Shown: positions 1 to 8,500, numbered from the stretch's first letter. The stretch is DNA of 64,000 nt from PALSA-505 sp963702235 (GCA_963702235.1 CAVPBZ010000023.1:119862-183861), one strand, 5' to 3'. Numbers and translations: made by a program. The notes: generated from the sequence alone by a model not told the origin.

Positions 1-30
1 ATGACCGAACGCGCCGCCGCCAGCGACTGA
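1..30 (+). CDS. Possible 3' end of an upstream gene (partial)
   Basis: The first ten codons are open in frame 1 and end in TGA at 28-30. The codon choice (GCC, CGC, AGC) is typical of coding DNA here. This could be the tail of a gene starting left of the window. Only nine residues are visible, so no product can be named, and the ATG at position 1 may be an internal Met. Confidence 0.25.
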   Translation: MTERAAASD

Positions 31-90
31 CCCGCGCCAGCGACCCCGCAGCCGGCGAGTGCTCCCGAGGGCAGGCCCGCTCATTCCCAA

Positions 91-182
91 GATCGATGCC
101 GATCTTTACCCCACCCGAGGGGTAGAACTCGGCATCGACGCTGCTCAGTGGCGTGTCCGGCGCCGGGCGACGGCGGGGATGG
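91..182 (+). repeat. Hairpin-forming repeat element, copy 1 (upstream of leuA)
   Basis: The segment has outer arms GATGCCGA (95-102) and TCGGCATC (129-136) and inner arms TACCCC and GGGGTA around a six-base loop. About 90 bp, including sequence beyond the hairpin, is repeated in inverted orientation at 37060-37140. The arms are identical in the two copies while the loop and internal bulge vary. A reading frame through both copies gives a similar peptide (IDAD.YPT.GVELGI), but neither has a convincing start or stop. It could be a small mobile or REP-like element, or a structured RNA. Its function is unknown. Confidence 0.6.
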
Positions 183-216
183 CCGGACTGCTCTCACCCG
201 GAGCCGTTCGGGCTGA

Positions 217-222
217 TAATCT
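217..222 (+). promoter_or_regulatory. Putative -10 box of the leuA leader
   Basis: TAATCT fits the actinobacterial -10 pattern TANNNT, embedded in TGATAATCT. A start point six or seven bases downstream would fall on or next to the ATG at 230, making the leader peptide mRNA leaderless. No good -35 box is seen about 17 bp upstream. Confidence 0.45.
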
Positions 223-229
223 GTCAAGG

Positions 230-277
230 ATGCTGTGCGCGCTGCTCCTCCTTAGCGGCCGCGGCGGGGCCCGATAA
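230..277 (+). CDS. leuL: Leucine-rich leader peptide of leuA
   Basis: A 15-codon frame reads MLCALLLLSGRGGAR. Five of the first eight residues are Leu, four of them consecutive, read by CTG, CTC, CTC and CTT. Leucine-rich leader peptides upstream of leuA are a known attenuation device in Actinobacteria. There is no spaced Shine-Dalgarno, but a -10-like box ends 8 bases before the ATG, so a leaderless transcript is likely. The stop lies 73 bases before leuA, and the region between can form competing hairpins. Ribosome speed through the Leu codons would report charged tRNA-Leu. This is inferred from sequence only. Confidence 0.6.
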   Translation: MLCALLLLSGRGGAR

Positions 278-350
278 GGCTGGCTCCCTCGCCGCGGAGG
301 TTTAGCCTGTTCCGCTGGCCGCGCCCGCCCCTACGAGGGAGCAGCACACG
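278..350 (+). promoter_or_regulatory. Candidate attenuator between leader peptide and leuA
   Basis: GCTCCCTCG (282-290) is complementary to CGAGGGAGC (335-343), which contains the leuA ribosome-binding site GAGGGAG. The same upstream arm can instead pair locally (CCTC/GAGG, closed by GGCT/AGCC at 280-307) or with the GC-rich end of the leader peptide frame. Mutually exclusive structures that hide or expose the leuA ribosome-binding site are therefore possible. No U-tract follows the hairpins, so control of translation or of Rho access is more likely than intrinsic termination. The folding has not been calculated. Confidence 0.45.
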
Positions 351-2054
351 ATGGAAATCAGCCAGCAGCCCAGCGGCATGCCGTGTCACCGGTATGCGCC
401 GTTCAAACCCGTTGACCTGCCCGACCGTACCTGGCCGGGGCGGACGATCACGGCCGCGCCGCGGTGGCTGTCGACCGACCTGCGGGACGGCAACCAGGCG
501 CTCATCGACCCGATGAGCCCGGCCCGCAAGCGCCAGATGTTCGACCTGCTCGTGGCGATGGGCTACAAGGAGATCGAGGTCGGCTTCCCGTCGGCCAGCC
601 AGACCGACTTCGACTTCGTCCGCGAGCTGATCGAGGGCGACCGGATCCCGGCAGACGTGCAGATTTCCGTGCTCACCCAGGCGCGGGACGAGCTGATCGA
701 GCGGACCGTGCAGTCGCTGGCCGGGGCGCGCCGGGCCAGCGTGCACATGTACAACGCGACCGCGCCGCTGTTCCGGCGGGTCGTGTTCGGGATCGACCGC
801 GACCAGTGCCAGCAGCTTGCCGTGGAGGGCACCCAGTCGGTGATGAAGTACGCCGAGGCCTACCTCGGCGACTGCGACTTCGGCTACGAGTACTCGCCGG
901 AAATCTTCATGGACACCGAGCTCGACTTCTCGGCGCGGATCTGCGAGGCGGTGATGGACGTCTGGCAGCCCGGCCCGGGCCGGGAGATCATCCTCAACCT
1001 GCCGTGCACCGTGGAGCGGTCGACGCCGAACGTCTACGCCGACCAGATCGAGTGGATGAGCCGCCAGCTGTCCCGGCGCGAGCACGTGTGCCTGTCGGTG
1101 CACACGCACAACGACCGGGGCACCGCGGTGGCCGACGCCGAGCTCGCGGTGCTGGCCGGCGCCGACCGGGTCGAGGGCTGCCTGTTCGGCAACGGCGAGC
1201 GGACCGGGAACGTCTGCCTGGTGACGCTGGGCATGAACCTGTTCAGCCAGGGCATCGACCCGATGATCAACTTCTCCGACATCGACGAGGTCCGGCGGAC
1301 CGTGGAGTACTGCAACCAGCTGCCGGTGCACCCGCGGCACCCGTACGCGGGCGAGCTGGTCTACACCGCGTTCTCCGGATCGCACCAGGACGCGATCAAG
1401 AAGGGCTTCGAGGCGTTCGAGGCCGCGGCCGCCGCGGCCGGGGTCGCCCCGTCCGAGCTGGCCTGGGCGGTGCCCTACCTGCCGATCGACCCGCAGGACG
1501 TCGGGCGCAGCTACGAGGCCGTGATCCGGGTCAACTCCCAGTCCGGCAAGGGCGGCGTCGCCTACATCATGAAGGCCGAGCACCAGCTGGACCTGCCGCG
1601 CCGGATGCAGATCGAGTTCTCCCGGCTGGTGCAGGCGCGGACCGATGCCGACGGCGGCGAGGTGACCGCGGCGGAGATGTGGGAGATCTTCCAGGGCGAG
1701 TACTTTGCCCGCGCCCCGCTCGCGCTGCTGGATCAGTACACCTCGTCGTCGGTGGAGTCCAAGGACGCGCTGACCGTGGAGGTGGCCGTGAACGGCGAGG
1801 CGCGGCAGCTCGAGGGGGCGGGCAACGGCCCGATCTCCGCGTTCTGCGACGCGCTGGCCTCGATCGGGACCGATGTCCGGGTCCTCGACTACGCCGAGCA
1901 CGCGCTGTCGGAGGGCAGCGACGCCCAGGCCGCCGCCTACGTCGAGTGCTCGATCGGCGGGCGCACGCTGTGGGGGATCGGCATCGACGGCAACACGGTG
2001 ACCGCCTCGATGCGCGCCGTGCTGTCCGCGGTGAACCGGGCGCGGCGGAGCTGA
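351..2054 (+). CDS. leuA: 2-isopropylmalate synthase
   Basis: LeuA (567 aa) condenses acetyl-CoA with 2-oxoisovalerate, the first committed step of leucine synthesis in the cytosol. The TIM-barrel domain has the metal-binding and catalytic signature LRDGNQ near residue 45, HTHNDRG near 250 and NGERTGN near 280. The last ~140 residues form the LeuA dimer domain through which leucine inhibits the enzyme. Length and N-terminal extension (RYAPFKPVDLPDR) match the long actinobacterial type. The ATG is preceded by GAGGGAG at a spacing of nine bases. A leucine leader peptide lies upstream, and a strong hairpin follows the stop, so the gene appears to be transcribed alone. Confidence 0.97.
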   Translation: MEISQQPSGMPCHRYAPFKPVDLPDRTWPGRTITAAPRWLSTDLRDGNQALIDPMSPARKRQMFDLLVAMGYKEIEVGFPSASQTDFDFVRELIEGDRIPADVQISVLTQARDELIERTVQSLAGARRASVHMYNATAPLFRRVVFGIDRDQCQQLAVEGTQSVMKYAEAYLGDCDFGYEYSPEIFMDTELDFSARICEAVMDVWQPGPGREIILNLPCTVERSTPNVYADQIEWMSRQLSRREHVCLSVHTHNDRGTAVADAELAVLAGADRVEGCLFGNGERTGNVCLVTLGMNLFSQGIDPMINFSDIDEVRRTVEYCNQLPVHPRHPYAGELVYTAFSGSHQDAIKKGFEAFEAAAAAAGVAPSELAWAVPYLPIDPQDVGRSYEAVIRVNSQSGKGGVAYIMKAEHQLDLPRRMQIEFSRLVQARTDADGGEVTAAEMWEIFQGEYFARAPLALLDQYTSSSVESKDALTVEVAVNGEARQLEGAGNGPISAFCDALASIGTDVRVLDYAEHALSEGSDAQAAAYVECSIGGRTLWGIGIDGNTVTASMRAVLSAVNRARRS

Positions 2055-2067
2055 CGGCCGGGCGCCG

Positions 2068-2104
2068 GGCTGGCTGGCGGTAGATGGCTGACCGCCGGCC
2101 AGCC
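2068..2104 (+). terminator. Hairpin terminator after leuA
   Basis: Arms 2068-2081 and 2091-2104 are complementary over 14 bp with one G-T wobble, around a nine-base loop. It starts 14 bases after the leuA stop and ends before the recO start. There is no U-tract, which is common for GC-rich actinobacterial terminators. Confidence 0.6.
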
Positions 2105-2142
2105 GCATCGTCGCTTGTGCCGCGGAGCGGGAGAATGAGCGG

Positions 2143-2891
2143 GTGAGCCTGTACCGCGACGAGGGCATCGTGCTGCGTACCCAGAAGCTGGGCGAGGCAG
2201 ACCGGATCATCACGCTGCTGGCCCGCAGGACCGGCCGCGTGCGCGCGGTGGGCAAGGGCGTGCGGCGGACGAAGTCACGGTTCGGCGCCCGGCTCGAGCC
2301 ATTCACCCACGTCGACCTGCAGCTTTACACCGGGCGCTCACTCGACATCATCACCCAGGCGGAGACCCTGCGGCCGTACGGCGAGCAGCTGACCGGCGAC
2401 TACCCGCGGTACACCGCCGGGGTCGCCATGCTGGAGACCGCCGAGCGGTTCACGCCGGAGGAGAAGGAGCCGGCCCTGCGGCAGTTCCTGCTGCTCGTCG
2501 GCGGCCTGCGCACGCTGGGCACGCGCGACCACGACCCCCGGCTGGTGCTCGACGCCTACCTGCTGCGCTCGCTCGCCGTCGCCGGGTACGCGCCGTCGCT
2601 GGAGGAGTGCGCCCTGTGCGGCACCCGGCAGGACGGGCGGCCGGCCAGCACTCGCGCTCGTTCGCCGTCGCCGCCGGGGGACTGACCTGCCGGTCGTGCC
2701 GGCCGCCCGGCGCGGCGATGCCGGCCGCCCAGACGGTGGACCTGATGACCGCGCTGCTGCGCGGCGACTGGCCCGCCGCGGACGCGAGCGAGGGCAGGCA
2801 CCGGGTAGAGTGCAGCGGCCTGGTCGCCGCGTACCTGCAGTGGCACCTGGAGCATTCGATCCGGTCGCTGCGTCATGTGGAGCATGCCTGA
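2143..2891 (+). pseudogene. recO: DNA repair protein RecO, frameshifted
   Basis: RecO helps load RecA at gaps through an N-terminal OB fold, visible here (DEGIVLRTQKLGEADRII). The frame from GTG 2143 stays typical to ECALCGTRQDG (first zinc Cys pair, about residue 156), then switches and ends at 2685. The expected remainder (HSRSFAVAAGGLTCRSC and the C-terminal helices) continues in the frame one base back and stops at 2889-2891. Joining the two across a missing base at roughly 2636-2660 gives 249 aa, the normal length. The stop overlaps the uppS start (TGATG), as in an intact operon. Either a real one-base deletion in the zinc motif or a sequence error is possible; preservation of the second half favours recent loss or error. 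Confidence 0.85.
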
Positions 2892-3715
2892 TGCGTCGTC
2901 GCGAGCCGCTCGCCGACCTGCCGTCGAAGCCTGCGGGCCTGCGGCCACCGGATCCGCATCCCAGCGGCGTGCGGCCGCCGGACATCCCGGCCGACCTGGT
3001 GCCCAGGCACGTGGCGCTGGTGATGGACGGCAACGGCCGCTGGGCCAAGGCCCGCGGGCTGCCCCGCACCGAGGGGCACAAGCGCGGCGAGGCGGCGCTG
3101 TTCGACGTGATCATGGGCGCGATCGAGCTCGGCATCCCGTACCTGTCCGCCTACGCGTTCTCCACCGAGAACTGGCGCCGCTCGCCGGACGAGGTGCGGT
3201 TCCTGATGGGCTTCAACCGTGACGTCATCCACCGGCGTCGCGATGAGTTCCATGAGATGGGGGTCAGGGTCCGCTGGGCCGGGCCTCGCCGGCTCTGGCG
3301 CAGCGTCATCTCCGAGCTTGAATATGCCGAACGGCTGACGGCAGCCAACTCGGTGCTGACGCTGCAGTTTTGCGTCAATTACGGCGGCCGGGCCGAGATC
3401 GCCGACGCAGCCGCGGCAATCGCGGCGGACGTCGCGGCCGGACGGCTGCGCCCGGATCAGGTCAACGAGAAGATGTTCGGGCGCTATCTGGACGAACCGG
3501 GAATACCGGACGTTGACCTTTTCGTTCGGTCGTCGGGGGAGCAGCGCACGTCCAATTTCCTGCTCTGGCAGTCGGCATATGCCGAGTTCGTGTTTCTTGA
3601 CACCCTCTTTCCCGACTTTGATCGGCGCGACCTATGGCGCGCATGCGAGATCTACGCCGGCCGGAACCGCCGATATGGCGGCGCCGAGCCTAACCCGGTA
3701 GCCCCGGCCAGGTAG
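2891..3715 (+). CDS. uppS: Isoprenyl (Z-polyprenyl) diphosphate synthase
   Basis: This is a cis-prenyltransferase of 274 aa that extends farnesyl or geranyl diphosphate with isopentenyl diphosphate. The product is the long-chain polyprenyl carrier used for peptidoglycan and glycan lipids. The catalytic motif MDGNGRWA lies near residue 45, followed by TEGHKRG, FSTENW and the C-terminal RSSGEQRTSNFLLWQ segment that binds isopentenyl diphosphate. The ATG at 2891 overlaps the recO stop by one base, indicating translational coupling; internal in-frame starts further upstream are shadows of recO. Adjacency to recO is the usual actinobacterial arrangement. Confidence 0.96.
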   Translation: MRRREPLADLPSKPAGLRPPDPHPSGVRPPDIPADLVPRHVALVMDGNGRWAKARGLPRTEGHKRGEAALFDVIMGAIELGIPYLSAYAFSTENWRRSPDEVRFLMGFNRDVIHRRRDEFHEMGVRVRWAGPRRLWRSVISELEYAERLTAANSVLTLQFCVNYGGRAEIADAAAAIAADVAAGRLRPDQVNEKMFGRYLDEPGIPDVDLFVRSSGEQRTSNFLLWQSAYAEFVFLDTLFPDFDRRDLWRACEIYAGRNRRYGGAEPNPVAPAR

Positions 3716-3956
3716 CAGATACCAGGGCCGACTCGCGGCGGCGAGCACGTCAGCGGCCCGCGGCTACGGCTTTGCTGCCGGTCACCTGTGCGCTAGCCCG
3801 GGAGTCCCCCCGCCTGATTCCGCCAAAACCGCGCATACCCATGGAAAGGATTCGGGCCCGCGCAGCTATTGGCCCACGATTTTGCGCGTGACGCGTGACA
3901 TGGCGGAACAGGGGTACATCTGAGAACCGGGTGGTCAGCCATTTAAAGGGGGCTTG

Positions 3957-5669
3957 ATGGGACGTACGACCGTGGTCTGCCTGTTCATCGCAGCCACGTT
4001 TGGGCTTTCCGGGATAGCAAGCGCTACAAGTGCGGCTGCATCTCCTGTCGCACATCCAGGGAAGCAGATTCCCGCGGCGAAAGAAACGCGACACGCCACG
4101 GCGGCCAAGGGAAAAAGGCCGGCCGCCGGGAGCCAAACGGCACAATCCCGGCACGCACAGTCCCGGCACGCACAGTCCCGGCACGCACAGTCCCGGCACG
4201 TGGAGTCCCGGCACGTGGATCCCCGGCACGCCGCACGGCTCCGGCACGCGCGCAGGCACACGAAGACAGTGCGCTTCGGCGGCTACGCGTTCAGCGTTCC
4301 GGCGGGCTGGCCGGTCTACCGGCTCGGTCGCGACTCCACCAGGTGCGTCCGGTACGACACGAACGCCGTCTATCTCGGCGCCCCGGGGAAGAACCAGCAA
4401 TGTCCCGCCCACCTCGTCGGCCAGGCGGGCACGGTGAGCATCGCGCCGCCGGGAGCGGTCAGCCAGTCAGCCAGCCTGCCGGGCGGCCCGGCGGTCGTGC
4501 TGCAGAGCGCGGAGGTCGGCGGCGCGGCGGGCCGGCCGCAGTCCGGCGTGTCGGTCAGCGCGACCTACGGCCCGGAGCCGGGTGTGGTGCGGCGGGTGCT
4601 GCACAGCCTGCGGGACGCGCGGACCGGCGCGCCAGTCCCGCTGCACCAGGCGGCGCTGGCCCCCGCGGCGGCGCCCGTCCCGCAGCCAGCGGCCCGGCGA
4701 TCATCCGCAGCGCGGCGGGAAGCTGCGGCGGACGCCCGGCAGGAAGGATCCGCGGCCGCGGGATCACCAGCCTCTGCTAGGGCTGCGTCCACCGTGGTGT
4801 CGCCGTCGGCGGTCTCGCCCTCGGTGGTATACCCGTCAGTGGTCCCGCCGTCGGTGCTGCCTCCGGCGGCGCAGTCCGCGCCGTCACCGGCGCCATCCGG
4901 GGCGTCGCCTTCGCCGTCGCCGGCCGCCCCCAGCAGTCCCCGGCCGGTGCCCACCGCCAGCCTGACTGCCCGCACCACCGTTCCGATGCAGGGCTTCGAC
5001 ACCTGCACCGCCCCGTCGCTCGACGCGATGCAGGCCTGGCGGAAAACCTATTCGGCTGCCGCCATCTATATTGGCGGCGCGGACATGGCCTGCGGCTATG
5101 GCAACCTGTCGGCCTCGTGGGTACACGCGGTCAGGAAAATGGGCTGGTCACTGATCCCGATTTACGTCGGGCTGCAGGCTCCCTGCAACAGCTTCGGGCA
5201 GGAGATCCAGCCGGGGCACGCGGCGCCGGAAGGGACGGCAGCCGCCGACAGCGCGGTGCTCGATGCGAAGTCGTTGGGGCTGGGCAAGGGCGGCCCTATT
5301 TACTTCGACATGGAGGCCTACAACAGCGGCAGCAGGACCTGCCGCGACAGCGTCCTGTCCTTTCTCGACAAGTGGACACGGCAACTGCACGCCCGCGGCT
5401 ATGTCTCGGGTGTCTATTCAAGCGCCGCGTCGGGGGCAGCGGATCTAGGCACCGCGACCTCGGTATACGGACGCAAGCTGGCTAAGCCCGACTCGCTGTG
5501 GTTCGCGCTGTGGGACGACCGGGCCAACCTGATCGGGACCCCGTACCTGCTGAACTCGTGGTGGAGCCCCGGCCGGCGGATCAAGCAGTACGCCGGCTCG
5601 CACTGGGTGAAGGTGGACGGCGTCAAGCTGAACATCGACTCCGACTGGGTGCAGGGCGCTGTCTACTGA
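3957..5669 (+). CDS. Secreted DUF1906 (Rv2525c-like glycoside hydrolase-like) protein
   Basis: A 570-aa exported protein. The signal peptide spans residues 1 to about 27 (VVCLFIAATFGLSGIASATS). A run of six five-residue repeats (mostly HAQSR) follows at about 62-91. Next come a small domain with two Cys (FGGYAFSVPAGWPVYRLG onward), a long Ser/Pro/Ala-rich linker (about 255-345), and a C-terminal DUF1906 domain beginning MQGFDTCTAPS. DUF1906 is a TIM-barrel fold related to glycoside hydrolase-like proteins such as mycobacterial Rv2525c; acidic motifs such as FDMEAY are present. Activity is unproven in the family, and a cell-wall role is inferred. ATG 3957 is chosen because AAAGGGGG precedes it; a TTG three bases earlier is too close to that site. 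Confidence 0.85.
   Translation: MGRTTVVCLFIAATFGLSGIASATSAAASPVAHPGKQIPAAKETRHATAAKGKRPAAGSQTAQSRHAQSRHAQSRHAQSRHVESRHVDPRHAARLRHARRHTKTVRFGGYAFSVPAGWPVYRLGRDSTRCVRYDTNAVYLGAPGKNQQCPAHLVGQAGTVSIAPPGAVSQSASLPGGPAVVLQSAEVGGAAGRPQSGVSVSATYGPEPGVVRRVLHSLRDARTGAPVPLHQAALAPAAAPVPQPAARRSSAARREAAADARQEGSAAAGSPASARAASTVVSPSAVSPSVVYPSVVPPSVLPPAAQSAPSPAPSGASPSPSPAAPSSPRPVPTASLTARTTVPMQGFDTCTAPSLDAMQAWRKTYSAAAIYIGGADMACGYGNLSASWVHAVRKMGWSLIPIYVGLQAPCNSFGQEIQPGHAAPEGTAAADSAVLDAKSLGLGKGGPIYFDMEAYNSGSRTCRDSVLSFLDKWTRQLHARGYVSGVYSSAASGAADLGTATSVYGRKLAKPDSLWFALWDDRANLIGTPYLLNSWWSPGRRIKQYAGSHWVKVDGVKLNIDSDWVQGAVY
4141..4230 (+). repeat. 15-bp tandem repeat inside the DUF1906 gene
   Basis: There are six consecutive 15-bp units of the form CACAGTCCCGGCACG. 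Units 2-4 are identical and the outer ones differ at one to four bases. They encode HAQSR, HVESR and HVDPR pentapeptides just after the signal peptide. The number of units is likely to vary between strains by slippage. Confidence 0.9.
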
Positions 5670-5842
5670 TCCGTCCGGTCAGCAGCAGGCCGCGCATGGC
5701 GCAGGCCCGCGGCGAGGCGCGCTGCCGGGCTGGCCAGCGCGAAAACCGTGCGGCCGCGGCATGGCACGCAGGTAGGCTATGTCGCTCGGGCGGCGATCCA
5801 GGGGACGCCGCGGCTGCGCGGATCAGGCTGCTGGTCCGCCGG

Positions 5843-5848
5843 TAGGCT
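5843..5848 (+). promoter_or_regulatory. Putative -10 box for glyS
   Basis: TAGGCT matches TANNNT and lies 66 bp before the glyS ATG. A second TAGGCT occurs about 70 bp further upstream (near 5774). The 245-bp gap between the DUF1906 gene and glyS otherwise holds nothing recognisable. Confidence 0.4.
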
Positions 5849-5914
5849 GGGATGGCGCCCGAACGGGGTTGCCGCGCATGCAGCCCTCCGACCGCCAGCC
5901 GGATGGAGATCTTG

Positions 5915-7300
5915 ATGGCCCGACGCACTGAACGCTTGGACACGCTGGTCAGCCTCTCCAAGCGACGGGGTTTCGTCTACCCGTCCAGCGAGATCTACGG
6001 GGGCCTGCGCGCGTCCTGGGACTACGGCCCGCTCGGTGTCGAGCTGAAGAACAACATCAAGCGCCAGTGGTGGCGGTCGATGGTGACCGAGCGTGACGAC
6101 GTAGTGGGCATCGACTCGTCGGTGATCCTGGCCAGGGAGGTCTGGGAGGCGAGCGGGCACGTCACCGAGTTCGTGGACCCGCTGACCGAGTGCATGTCCT
6201 GCCACAAGCGGTTCCGCGCCGACCACCTGGAAGAGGCCTTCGCGGAGAAGCACGGCCATGCCCCGGCCGGCCTGGCCGAGATCACCTGCCCGAACTGCGG
6301 CACCCGGGGCGCCTTCACCGAGCCGCGGATGTTCAACGGCCTGCTGCGCACCTTCCTGGGTGCCACCGAGGACGAGTCGGGCCTGGCGTACCTGCGGCCG
6401 GAGACCGCGCAGGGCATCTTCATCAACTTCCGCAATGTCCTGCAGACCTCGCGTAAAAAGATCCCGTTCGGCATCGGCCAGCAGGGCAAGTCGTTCCGCA
6501 ACGAGATCACCCCGGGCAACTTCATCTTCCGCACCCGCGAGTTCGAGCAGATGGAGATGGAGTTCTTCGTCAAGCCGGGCACGGACGAGGAATGGCACGA
6601 CCGCTGGATCGACGAGCGGCTCAGCTGGTTCGTCGACCTCGGCATGCACAAGGAGAATCTCCGGCTGTACGAGCATCCGGCGGACAAGCGGTCGCACTAC
6701 TCCAAGCGCACCGTGGACATCGAGTACCGCTACGAGTTCCCTGGCAGCGAGTGGGCCGAACTCGAGGGGATCGCCAACCGGACCGACTTCGACCTGACCA
6801 CGCACGCGAAGGCGTCCGGCGTGGACATGTCCTACCTCGACCCGGAGTCCGGCGAGCGCTACGTGCCCTACGTCATCGAGCCCGCCGTCGGCGTGGACCG
6901 GTCCATGCTGGCGTTCCTGCTCGACGCCTACGCGGAGGACGAGGCGCCGGACGCCAAGGGCACGCTGGAGAAGCGGACCGTGATGCGGCTCGATCGCCGG
7001 CTCGCGCCGGTCAAGGTGGCGGTGCTGCCGCTGTCGCGCAACTCCGCCCTGTCGCCCAAGGCCCGCGACCTCGCCGCGGCCCTGCGCAAGCGGTGGAACA
7101 CCGACTTCGACGACGCCAGCGCGATCGGGCGCAGGTACCGCCGGCAGGACGAGATCGGCACGCCGTACTGCGTCACGGTCGACTTCGACACGCTGGAGGA
7201 CCAGGCCGTCACGGTCCGGGACCGGGACACGATGCAGCAGGAACGGGTGAGCATCGACCGCATCGAGGCGTACCTGACCGAGCGGCTGGGCTGCGGCTGA
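5915..7300 (+). CDS. glyS: Glycyl-tRNA synthetase (alpha2 type)
   Basis: Class II synthetase of 461 aa that charges tRNA-Gly in the cytosol. Motif 1 region and substrate pocket residues are present (YPSSEIYGGLRASWDYGPLG). Four Cys at about 92, 95, 124 and 127 (CMSC and CPNC) form the zinc-binding insertion. Motif 2 (FRNEITPGNFIFRTREFEQ) and motif 3 (GVDRSMLAFL) follow, then the C-terminal anticodon-binding domain. Length matches actinobacterial GlyRS. The ATG at 5915 has GGAG at suitable spacing; an in-frame ATG at 5852 would add 21 atypical residues and is rejected. Confidence 0.96.
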   Translation: MARRTERLDTLVSLSKRRGFVYPSSEIYGGLRASWDYGPLGVELKNNIKRQWWRSMVTERDDVVGIDSSVILAREVWEASGHVTEFVDPLTECMSCHKRFRADHLEEAFAEKHGHAPAGLAEITCPNCGTRGAFTEPRMFNGLLRTFLGATEDESGLAYLRPETAQGIFINFRNVLQTSRKKIPFGIGQQGKSFRNEITPGNFIFRTREFEQMEMEFFVKPGTDEEWHDRWIDERLSWFVDLGMHKENLRLYEHPADKRSHYSKRTVDIEYRYEFPGSEWAELEGIANRTDFDLTTHAKASGVDMSYLDPESGERYVPYVIEPAVGVDRSMLAFLLDAYAEDEAPDAKGTLEKRTVMRLDRRLAPVKVAVLPLSRNSALSPKARDLAAALRKRWNTDFDDASAIGRRYRRQDEIGTPYCVTVDFDTLEDQAVTVRDRDTMQQERVSIDRIEAYLTERLGCG

Positions 7301-7379
7301 CCCGCACGGCGCCGCACCGCGCCGGACGGCGCAGGACGGCGCCGCACCGCGCCGACCGCACCGGCTAGGGCACCTCGCT

Positions 7380-7771
7380 GGTGCCGCCTGGTTGAAGCGG
7401 ATAGTGAGGCCCCGGTTCCGCACGACCACGGTGAGGTCGGGCATCGGCAGCCCGGCGAACAGGTACCGCGGCCCCAGGTAACGGGCGGCCCGGTGGTTCA
7501 CGGCCGGCGCGAATCCGTCGGCGGGCAGCGCCCACGCCACGCCTAGGGTGACCTGGCGCTGGTAGACGCCGCTGGAGGTCACGACCGACAGCTCCAGCCG
7601 CTGGCGGGGCAGCAGTTGCTCGATGTACTGAGCGGCGTAGCGGGCGGTGCTGACCTGCTGGGCGGATGTTGCCTCCTCGGACGCCAGCGCCTGCTGAGCC
7701 ACCCCCAGCCACGACTCCAGGGCGAGCAGCGCGCCTGCCTGCCGCGCCCCGGCCTGGAAATGCCGACGGGA
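7380..7771 (-). other. Open coding-like stretch of unknown family, no proper stop
   Basis: Directly after the stop of the ABC permease, the minus strand encodes a protein-like sequence of about 130 residues (from SRRHFQAGARQAG through TARYAAQYIEQLLPRQR to RGLTIRFNQAAPAR). A GTG at 7702 could start it, but the frame has no stop near its natural end and runs on antisense through glyS. This suggests a gene fragment that lost its 3' end, or an undetected frameshift. I do not recognise the family. It may once have belonged to the same operon as the permease. Confidence 0.35.
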
Positions 7772-8500
7772 TCAGATGCTCTCCACGGTGCTGCGCACCG
7801 ACCAGACTGCCAGGACGACGAAGCCGGCCAGCCAGGCCAGGATGATCGCCACCGAGACCATCGGCACGGTTCCCGCGCTGATGACGTTCGTGCCGATCCT
7901 GATGATCTGGTACGTCGGCAGCACCTGGCCGATCTTCCGCATCGTGCCGCTGAGGGCGAACCAGACCCCGCCGAGCACGTTCATCACCAGGTAGATGAAC
8001 AGGGCCATCGGCTGCACCGTGTCCGGCAGGAACCGGTAGCCCATCGCCACTGCGAGCGCGGCGAAGGTGACCGAGCCGAGCCAGACCGCGAGGCCGATGG
8101 CGACCCACTTCCAGCCCGCCAGCTGCACGTCACCGTAGAAGCGGCCGAGCGCGAGCACGATGACCACGGCGGGTACCGAGGTGACCATCGACGTGATGAT
8201 CTTGGCGATCAGGTAGGCGCTGGCCGGCAGCGGCGTGATCCGCAGCTGCCGGATCCAGCCCTCCTTGCGCTCCTGCGAAATGCGCTGCGCGTTGCCGGTG
8301 AGCGCCCCGCTGAACGTCCCCATCGCGGCCATCGCGATCATGTAGTAGGCCCGGTACTCGACGCCGTAGGCGTGCGCGCTGATCTGCCGCCCGACCGCGA
8401 GGTACAGCGCGACCGGCACGCCGACGGTGAACAGCAGGTAGCGCCGGTTGCGCAGTACCCGGGCCATCTCCACCCGGGTGAGCGTCAGTGTCCCGGTCAT
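7772..8500 (-). CDS. ABC-2 type transporter permease
   Basis: A 242-aa polytopic membrane protein with six predicted transmembrane segments: about 20-38, 55-70, 105-122, 137-155, 165-185 and 218-238. It belongs to the ABC-2 permease family used for drug or lipid export (RISQERKEGWIRQLRITPLP motif after the second segment). Its start ATGA overlaps the stop of an upstream ATPase reading frame, the normal operon arrangement, but that ATPase is now only a remnant. The permease reading frame is intact, so it may use another ATPase or be non-functional. Confidence 0.85.
   Translation of the reverse strand: MTGTLTLTRVEMARVLRNRRYLLFTVGVPVALYLAVGRQISAHAYGVEYRAYYMIAMAAMGTFSGALTGNAQRISQERKEGWIRQLRITPLPASAYLIAKIITSMVTSVPAVVIVLALGRFYGDVQLAGWKWVAIGLAVWLGSVTFAALAVAMGYRFLPDTVQPMALFIYLVMNVLGGVWFALSGTMRKIGQVLPTYQIIRIGTNVISAGTVPMVSVAIILAWLAGFVVLAVWSVRSTVESI

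Noticed and set aside
278..350. T-box riboswitch before leuA
   Set aside because: No T-box sequence (AGGGTGGNACCGCG type) or specifier stem is present; the Leu-rich frame explains the region better.
252..2306. A 684-codon open frame on the minus strand
   Set aside because: It lies antisense to leuA and recO, is rich in His/Arg/Gly/Pro as expected from the opposite strand of GC-rich codons, and shows no family similarity.
5852..5914. Earlier start for glyS at ATG 5852
   Set aside because: It would add 21 residues unlike any GlyRS and would overlap the probable transcription start; ATG 5915 has a ribosome-binding site.
5777..7380. Continuation of the minus-strand frame from the unknown fragment through glyS
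   Set aside because: From 7380 leftward the sequence has shadow composition; only the first ~130 residues look protein-like.
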